Origin: Nostoc sp. WHI
Lineage (GTDB): Bacteria > Cyanobacteriota > Cyanobacteriia > Cyanobacteriales > Nostocaceae
Length of the DNA stretch: 60,324 bases
Assembly: GCF_015714725.1 (NCBI RefSeq)
Contig: NZ_WBKM01000038.1
Location: 1-60,324 of the forward strand
Direction of reading: 5' to 3'
Translations under genes and position numbers: made by a program
Shown here: positions 55,301 through 60,324 of the stretch, in pieces
Numbering within the stretch: the stretch's first letter is position 1
Layout: every line of letters begins with the position of its first letter
The notes under the pieces: generated by a model
The model's input: only the letters and a program-made list of their open reading frames with translations
Database searches by the model: none
What the model was told of the DNA's origin: nothing

Positions 55301-56705
55301 TACGAATGTAGAAATTGATGAAACGGTAAACCTCACCTTGGCGAATGCCAGCGCTGGCAGTGTAGTGGGAACCAAGCAGCCCAAGGCCGTGCTAACGATT
55401 CAAAATAATAGCGCTCCCACTGATGTTAGTTTAAGTGCTACCAGCGTTGACGAAAATGTGACAGCCAACACAGTGGTAAGTACATTTACTACTACTGACC
55501 CTGACACAGGTAACACTTTCACTTACAGCTTACTTGCCGGAATTGGAGATACCGATAATGCTGCCTTTACCATCAACGGGGATAAGTTGCAAATTAATAG
55601 TTCCCCGAACTTTGATATCAAATCTAGTTACAGCATTCGGGTCAAAACAACAGACCAAAGTGGACTTTCCTTTGAAAAAGCATTGAACATTGGTGTTAAC
55701 AATATCGTCATCCCTGCTCAACTGACAAAGGGTTCTGATGATGTTTTTAATATCAAAGGCGATAATGGTAAAGGAACACTGAAAATCACGATCGCTATTA
55801 GCACTCCTAATCCTAAGCAGTTGAGTGAACTGGGTGTATTTAACGTTGATGATGCTGCGGGTAGTGTTAAAGATGATACTGGTAAATCACTTCTTCCAGG
55901 TGCAAACGGTTACGCTAAAGCAGCTTTAGCACGAGCTAAGGTGCTTTTCTCCACCATTGCCAATTTGCCAAATGGGTTTAGTAACAACGGTATTGTTCGC
56001 TCACTGCAATTGGACTCTGGTTCTAACCTCAGATTTTATTTGGTTCAAGGCACTACAACTCAAACTGTAATCAATAAAAACAGTTATAGTGACGTAGTGT
56101 TTTCCTCAACCCAAAATATTAAAGACTTGGGTAACAGTGTTTTCTCGCTGAATTTTCCGAATTTAGTGGTGAATATTCAATCGACAAATGAATCATTAGA
56201 TGCAGGTTTGAGTAACCAATTTGGTCAGCAGGGTTCAACTAAAGGAGAAATGCTTTATGTGAATGATAAAGTGAACGCTACTTTTACTGTCAACAGAGAA
56301 GCGGCTTATGACAACTTTATTGGTTTTTATCAGGTGACTGATGAGACTGGTACTATTAATGTCAATGGTACGATTTATAAACCTGGAGACTCAGGGTATA
56401 CCCAAGCAGCAATTAATAGTCGGGTTGTCGGACTGACAGGAACTAACCAAGCAACAATCACATCCAACGGAAAGTTTAGTTCTAATGGTATCTTTGCACC
56501 ATTTATTATTGCTGATGGTGATCCAAACACATATATAAGCCGTGGAAATTCTGTTTATTTCTCATTCTTGGGTGCTAATCCTACTAGTGATAAGCAAGTT
56601 GATCACATTCGTTTATTAGGCAATAATACTTTTGGCTTTGAGGATTTAGCAAGTGGTGGTGATCAAGATTTCAATGATCTAATTGTGCGAGTCAATTTCA
56701 GCTAG
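52311..56705 (+). CDS. Secreted phytase-like esterase / PhoX phosphatase nested in Calx-beta / cadherin / DUF4114 protein
   Basis: The 1464-residue protein has no Sec signal. Residues ~5-455 are an esterase-like-activity-of-phytase domain (VSDEYGPSIYEFNPAG, NRGYEGLTISPDGTKL, NEFLVIERDNRGVG). Residues ~463-510 begin a Calx-beta domain (YSVIEGNSPGFTTNATVRVT). Residues ~514-968 are a PhoX/DUF839 domain: LLMNHELGATAGAVRAHG, FLNGEESGPESRAFGHI, KFSWENAVA, FLRPEDGAWDPSN. The Calx-beta domain resumes at ~970 (DYNSTPITVTFNPGETFKDV) and ends ~1030. A cadherin-like domain (~1034-1130) and the shared C-terminal module with DUF4114 (NNTFGFEDLASGGDQDFNDL) complete it. The likely role is Ca2+-dependent release of phosphate outside the cell. 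An AAGGA ribosome-binding site precedes the ATG. Confidence 0.92.
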   Translation: MANNATLVTTTTIAASETDLFPLNGSTSSANINRLGGFGSDLFYDYRQDVYYALVDRGPGGGVISYQTRVEKFSITTDPTTGAITNYQLLGTIPFTVAAETTLNGVTYDETTPFNGLNAKLLNGNGGVLGLSQDPEGFVVGKNGNFFVSDEYGPSIYEFNPAGVFVRAFTAPSNLIAKADGIPYYAANDNPATTLGRQSNRGYEGLTISPDGTKLYAILQDPLQEEGSGGSNPGRSSPNVRIIRYDVANGSSDAQYIYQLEALSDINARIPETANDFSATSQGRNIGLSSLVAINNNEFLVIERDNRGVGIDDPTGTKPIGSKRVFKIDLTLATDVTNTNLAGTNSLGNATPVSKTLLLDIAEAIQGAGQIVPEKFEGLTIGPRLSDGTFALILATDNDFSVTQNGSNTQFDVYSNGVSTAQVAIDSAAPTAPAGEPAYTLLPSYLYSFKTQANALNPTPLFDFSSANYSVIEGNSPGFTTNATVRVTRTGSITGTDTVQLQLSDGSVVAPTQDTTKGPSSSATPYIIPATSGSGVNLTSILSVGDSIGGYKMVGIPDGLGFFDNGDGTFTLLMNHELGATAGAVRAHGSIGAFVSKLVINKSDLSVVSGSDLIQTVNLWNGSGFTQGTTAFNRFCSADLPSVSAFYNDATGLGTDVRIFLNGEESGPESRAFGHIATGINAGTTYELPYLGKFSWENAVASPTASDKTVVAGLDDSTGGQVYFYVGNKTNSGTEIEKAGLNNGKLYGVAVAGFTSETNATSLTSGTRFTMADLGNVQNTTGANLETQSLAAGVTAFLRPEDGAWDPSNLKDFYFATTNGFNNPSRLWRLRFDDATNPESGGTIEAVLDGTEGQQMFDNLTIDRYGHILLQEDVGNNAHNGKIWQYDIATDTLKVLAKHDPARFGDIGVAATLPFSQDEESSGIIDAQDILGPGWFLLDTQAHYNIPGELVQGGQLQALFNPDTYNAYQADYNSTPITVTFNPGETFKDVLIPVARDTNVEIDETVNLTLANASAGSVVGTKQPKAVLTIQNNSAPTDVSLSATSVDENVTANTVVSTFTTTDPDTGNTFTYSLLAGIGDTDNAAFTINGDKLQINSSPNFDIKSSYSIRVKTTDQSGLSFEKALNIGVNNIVIPAQLTKGSDDVFNIKGDNGKGTLKITIAISTPNPKQLSELGVFNVDDAAGSVKDDTGKSLLPGANGYAKAALARAKVLFSTIANLPNGFSNNGIVRSLQLDSGSNLRFYLVQGTTTQTVINKNSYSDVVFSSTQNIKDLGNSVFSLNFPNLVVNIQSTNESLDAGLSNQFGQQGSTKGEMLYVNDKVNATFTVNREAAYDNFIGFYQVTDETGTINVNGTIYKPGDSGYTQAAINSRVVGLTGTNQATITSNGKFSSNGIFAPFIIADGDPNTYISRGNSVYFSFLGANPTSDKQVDHIRLLGNNTFGFEDLASGGDQDFNDLIVRVNFS

Positions 56706-57282
56706 AAGTGTGGCAATCTCTAAACTGCAAGCCAATAGCCAATTTAGAACCAGCTTTCGCCTGAAGTTAACACCAATGAGCATTGCTGTGCCCCTACCAA
56801 CGTATTTGTATCATTATTAAAATGAAACGATTTCAGAGGTAGGGGCGCACATATGTATTTTTTATGCATCCTTCGGCCATCTTGCTACTGTTTTGTGCAT
56901 ATTCTTAAACTCTCGAAATATAAAGAATACATAAAGCTTAGTACTTGATACATACATTATCAGCAACCAATGTGAAGAGTATGCAAAGATATTTGTTTAA
57001 CTATAGACATATAAATAAATATTCGGTATGTGATTATTATCAAGTTATTTAGATGCTACCTATTTTCAAGCTAAATACTTAAGGGCAATAGCCCACTACA
57101 TATGTACTACTTGCAAGGCAGTCAAAGGGTGAATCTACGGAAAAAATTCGTAGCCATCAATGGTGACACGAAATCATGTTGAAAGCCTAGACTATAGGCG
57201 AATTTTTGTGCAATCAAACAGCACTAACCGCAACTTGAGAACTTAATTTACTGCAAAAAATTGATTCAGGTAGGAAAAAGTT
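56706..57282. other. 577-bp spacer with inverted repeat
   Basis: TGTGCCCCTACC (56787-56798) pairs with GGTAGGGGCGCACA (56838-56851), a dispersed repeat type that may terminate the phosphatase gene. Further downstream AT-rich DNA should hold the RTX-gene promoter; an AGGTAGGA ribosome-binding site is at 57269-57276. No Pho-box-like octamers were found here. Confidence 0.5.
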
Positions 57283-59496
57283 ATGGCAAATATCATTGGA
57301 ACCAACGGGAATGATACTTTATTGGGTGATTACGAGAACGACACAATTAACGGTAAAGCAGGTAACGACACTATTACAGCTAATGATGGCGATGACACCC
57401 TAACTGGTGGCGGCGGCAAGGATAAATTTGTTTACGAGAAAATTGTTTACAACTATGGCAGCTTTTGGAACGACGGCGCTGATATTATCACTGATTTTGG
57501 TGGCATAGGTAAAGGAACAAACCCCACAGCAGCAGTCATTGCCGAAGTCGATACTTTGGTATTCCAAGGTGCTGGCTTGACTGCGCGAAATCTGTTGCTC
57601 ACCCAGAATGGCACAAGTTTGGAAATCACCTTTGAAGGGGAGGCTTATGGCGGAGTCATCTTGCAAAATTTTGCCTTGGAAAACCTGGATAACCTAAGCA
57701 AATCTACTGGAGCTAATGTAAATTTAGGCAATATTCTGTTTGATGGGCAAACTACGATCGCAGATAGCTTTGATGTCTTCAATGCCAACTCCACCCAAAC
57801 CACTATCTTCAACAAAAATACAGTCACCTTCCTTAACGACCTAAATAACAATGTTAACGGCTTTGATAACTCAGATGATGTAATCAATGCTCAGGGGGGT
57901 GATGACAAAATCGACGGTAAAAGTGGCAATGACTTGCTGCGGGGTGGTGCAGGCAATGATACTCTCATTGGTGATGCAGGCAATGATACTCTCATTGATG
58001 GTGTAGTTAGTAATACTTATGCTAATTATTTTCAGGGTAGCCGTTCACTAGGCGATAACTTACTCTCAGGTGGTGCAGGCAATGATTTTCTCTATGTCTC
58101 TGGCTACAACAAATACTACTTCAGTGAAGAAGATGTTGATTATGACTCGGGTAATAACACCCTCAACGGTGGTGTTGGTGACGATACTTTGAATGTTACC
58201 TATTTATCAGGCGATAACTTGCTCTCTGGTGACGATGGCAATGATTCTCTCTCCGTCTCTGGCTCTGGCTACAGCTACAGCTACGATCAGTACGGTGACT
58301 ACTCCGACTCTGATGACTCTCGCTCCTTATTCTTAGGCAATAATACCCTCAACGGTGGCGCTGGTGACGATACCTTGAGTGCTACCGATTCAAAAGGCGA
58401 TAACCTGCTCTTTGGTGTCGATGGCAATGATTCTCTCTCCGTCTCTGGCTACTATAACTACGACTCCAACGCTAGAGGTAATGCTCCTTTTTTCTACGAC
58501 TCTCGCTCCTTAGGCAATAATACCCTCAATGGTGGTGCTGGTAACGATAACTTGAATGCTGGCGGTTCAAAAGGTGATAACCTGCTCTCTGGTGGCGATG
58601 GCAATGATTATATCTCCATCTCTGGCTCTTACAACTCCGAGAGTTCTTCAGGACGCTATGGCGGATCTGGCTTCCAATCCAACTCTCGCTCCTCAGGCAA
58701 TAACACCCTCAATGGTGGTGCTGGGGACGATACCTTGAATGCTGGCGGTTCAGAAGGTGATAACCTGCTCTCTGGTGGCGATGGTAATGATTCTCTCTCC
58801 GTCTCTGGCTATCAGAATTTTACATCCACTGACTACGCCGACGGCGACGAGAACAAGTCCGACTCCTACGACTCTCGCTCCTCAGGCAATAACACCCTCA
58901 ACGGTGGCGCAGGTAACGATACCTTAAGTGCTACCGGTTCAACAGGCGATAACCTGCTCTCTGGGGGCGATGGCAATGATTCTCTTAACATCTCTGGCTA
59001 TTACGAAGGAAATAACTCCAACTACTCCGACTCTCGCTCCTCAGGCAATAACACCCTCAATGGTGGCGCAGGGAACGATACCTTGAATGCTAGCGGGTCA
59101 ACAGGCGATAACCTGCTCTCTGGGGGCGATGGCAATGATACCCTGATAGCTGGCGATGGCAATGATACCCTCTCTGGAGGAAATGGTACTGATACCTTTG
59201 CTTTGAATAATTACAATCAAGGCGTTGATCGTCTTTACGACTTCAACCCGACTAACGAACTGATTCAGGTATCGACTGCTGGTTTTGGTGGCGGGTTGTC
59301 AATCGGTTCACTTTCAGCTAGTGAATTTAGAATCGGAGCATCTGCAAACACTAGCACTCAGCGATTTATCTACAACAGCGCTACAGGTGCATTGTTCTTT
59401 GACCAAGATGGCAATGCGGGTGCGTTTACTCAGGTACAATTTGCACAATTATGTACTGGGTTGTCACTAACCACACAAAATTTTGTGGTTGTTTAA
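57283..59496 (+). CDS. RTX protein with long variable tandem repeats
   Basis: The 737-residue protein starts with RTX nonapeptides (GTNGNDTLLGDYENDTINGK; ~5-45), a beta region (~48-190), then a long tract (~195-640). There a conserved core, GNNTLNGGAGDDTLNA..GS.GDNLLSGGDGNDSLSVSGY in consensus, alternates with variable Ser/Tyr/Asn/Asp-rich loops (for example YNYDSNARGNAPFFYDSRS). A closing RTX block and a C-terminal domain (RLYDFNPTNELIQVSTAGFG) end it with hydrophobic LTTQNFVVV, typical of type I signals. No enzyme domain is seen; a Ca2+-stabilised surface or matrix protein is inferred. It lies at the far end of the secretion locus, transcribed in the same direction as the phosphatase gene. 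Confidence 0.9.
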   Translation: MANIIGTNGNDTLLGDYENDTINGKAGNDTITANDGDDTLTGGGGKDKFVYEKIVYNYGSFWNDGADIITDFGGIGKGTNPTAAVIAEVDTLVFQGAGLTARNLLLTQNGTSLEITFEGEAYGGVILQNFALENLDNLSKSTGANVNLGNILFDGQTTIADSFDVFNANSTQTTIFNKNTVTFLNDLNNNVNGFDNSDDVINAQGGDDKIDGKSGNDLLRGGAGNDTLIGDAGNDTLIDGVVSNTYANYFQGSRSLGDNLLSGGAGNDFLYVSGYNKYYFSEEDVDYDSGNNTLNGGVGDDTLNVTYLSGDNLLSGDDGNDSLSVSGSGYSYSYDQYGDYSDSDDSRSLFLGNNTLNGGAGDDTLSATDSKGDNLLFGVDGNDSLSVSGYYNYDSNARGNAPFFYDSRSLGNNTLNGGAGNDNLNAGGSKGDNLLSGGDGNDYISISGSYNSESSSGRYGGSGFQSNSRSSGNNTLNGGAGDDTLNAGGSEGDNLLSGGDGNDSLSVSGYQNFTSTDYADGDENKSDSYDSRSSGNNTLNGGAGNDTLSATGSTGDNLLSGGDGNDSLNISGYYEGNNSNYSDSRSSGNNTLNGGAGNDTLNASGSTGDNLLSGGDGNDTLIAGDGNDTLSGGNGTDTFALNNYNQGVDRLYDFNPTNELIQVSTAGFGGGLSIGSLSASEFRIGASANTSTQRFIYNSATGALFFDQDGNAGAFTQVQFAQLCTGLSLTTQNFVVV

Positions 59497-59538
59497 TTGT
59501 GATTAGCGTCCTATTACTTTAAGCAGAGGAAATAGTCT

Positions 59539-59572
59539 GATTGCGAGGTGTCTAGAATAGCACCTCGCAATC
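59539..59572 (+). terminator. Hairpin after the RTX gene
   Basis: GATTGCGAGGTG pairs perfectly with CACCTCGCAATC around a 10-nt loop, 43 nt after the stop. It is placed between convergent genes. Confidence 0.65.
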
Positions 59573-59630
59573 GGTTAACAGAACTTACGCATTGACAAAT
59601 GAGATAACAAATACCTATTAAGTTCAGAGG

Positions 59631-59810
59631 CTAATCTTCCTGCTCTAGAATGCGTTTCGCCTCCAAGAGTTGCTGCCGATGTTCCTCATTAACTGTTGGA
59701 TATTTTAGATTTAGTTCTTGTAGTTTTGTGCAGATGATATTAGCGACTACCAAGCGTGTAAACCATTTGCGATCGCCAGGAATAATATACCACGGGGCCG
59801 ATTCAGTACT
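59631..59810 (-). pseudogene. C-terminal fragment of a PPK2-family polyphosphate kinase
   Basis: The minus-strand reading APWYIIPGDRKWFTRLVVAN followed by ICTKLQELNLKYPTVNEEHR matches the C-terminal end of PPK2 polyphosphate kinases, whose conserved APWY-x-I/V-P-x-D-x-K-W motif is complete. The upstream part of the gene is cut off at about 59810 by an IS630-type sequence. PPK2 enzymes transfer phosphate between polyphosphate and nucleotides; this copy can no longer be made as a whole protein unless the missing part lies beyond the IS. Confidence 0.75.
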
Positions 59811-59812
59811 AT

Positions 59813-60324
59813 AGGACTCCTATTTGATTTTTGAAAAAACTCCGTACATCTGGAGAGTAGTGAAATCAAAGGTCGTGTGTCGGATAAACCACTAAAACAT
59901 CCACTTTAAATGGGAAAATGTTGGAATCAAAGCACAAAAACGTCGAACCCATGTTTTAGCCTGCAACCAAATATCCTCAATGGGATTTTGTACTGGGCAA
60001 TTGGGAGCTTTAGCGTTCGCAATGTATTTTCCATTGTTCAGATGACAACCCGATATTTACCTCGTCCAAAAAACCTCGAACTTCTTTAGAACGGTGGTAA
60101 CTAGCGCCATCCCAAAAAATTAGTAATTGCTGATCGGGAGAGTCAGCTAGCAGATATTGTAGGTAATCAATAGTATTTTTGGAATTTCCCGCATCATAAG
60201 CTTTGAGAACTAATTTTCCTTGCAGATAGTCAATTGCCCCGTAGTATGTCTGCTTATCTCGTTCGTTAACAACTGGGACTGCTATTTCTTGGTCACTTTT
60301 TCCCCATACGTAACCACTTAAATC
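59813..60324 (-). mobile_element. IS630-type element, transposase frameshifted, cut by window edge
   Basis: The minus-strand transposase reading (60324 downward) contains DGASYHRSKEVRGF, the second DDE aspartate region, and NPIEDIWLQAKTWVRRF, the glutamate region. These two parts are in different frames: the first meets a TAA at 60010-60012, and one base must be removed there to continue as KAPNCPVQNPIED to the stop at 59892. The N-terminal part is outside the window. The element end lies near a TA at about 59810-59813, as expected for TA-targeting IS630/Tc1-type elements, and interrupts the PPK2 gene. Confidence 0.75.

Overview
The window looks like the chromosome of a filamentous, Nostoc-like cyanobacterium. 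The RNA polymerase largest subunit is split into rpoC1 and rpoC2, HIP1 octamers (GCGATCGC) are scattered through genes and spacers, and gene ends carry heptanucleotide and hairpin repeats typical of heterocyst formers. The gene order hisD / rpsT-tatD-rpoB-rpoC1-rpoC2 is a cyanobacterial arrangement. No rRNA, tRNA or CRISPR array was recognised.

Layout. 0-4.1 kb: a decayed transposase, then a minus-strand pqqABCDE cluster for the cofactor PQQ, unusual for a cyanobacterium, with an IS110 remnant on its far side. 4.3-5.9 kb: a scar of mobile-element remnants, including a broken methyltransferase / strawberry-notch-like protein. 6.2-14.4 kb: ordinary genes (membrane repeat protein, Hsp33, frameshifted Uma2, universal stress protein, hisD, rpsT, tatD). 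15.1-24.8 kb: rpoB-rpoC1-rpoC2. 25-30.6 kb: small genes, namely a GIY-YIG protein, a Ser/Thr kinase with a YARHG tail, a nitrogenase-associated small protein, a cupin, a creatininase-family hydrolase and a DUF427 protein.

30.7-59.5 kb is the most interesting part. A type I secretion pair (HlyD adaptor and an ABC exporter with cyclic-nucleotide-binding and degenerate C39 domains) lies beside four giant Ca2+-binding, probably secreted proteins. Two of these carry phosphoester-hydrolase domains nested inside other domains: a glycerophosphodiesterase inside a phytase-like esterase fold, and a PhoX/DUF839 phosphatase inside a Calx-beta domain. Three of the four share one C-terminal module ending in DUF4114. 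A Pho-box-like tandem octamer followed 11 nt later by a TATACT -10 lies upstream of the glycerophosphodiesterase gene, and weaker versions lie upstream of the PhoX and exporter genes. I infer a phosphate-starvation-controlled extracellular phosphorus-scavenging locus with its own exporter. No outer-membrane TolC-type channel is present here. The window ends in a PPK2 polyphosphate-kinase gene cut by a frameshifted IS630-type element.

Everything rests on reading the sequence and recalling family motifs. No database search was run.
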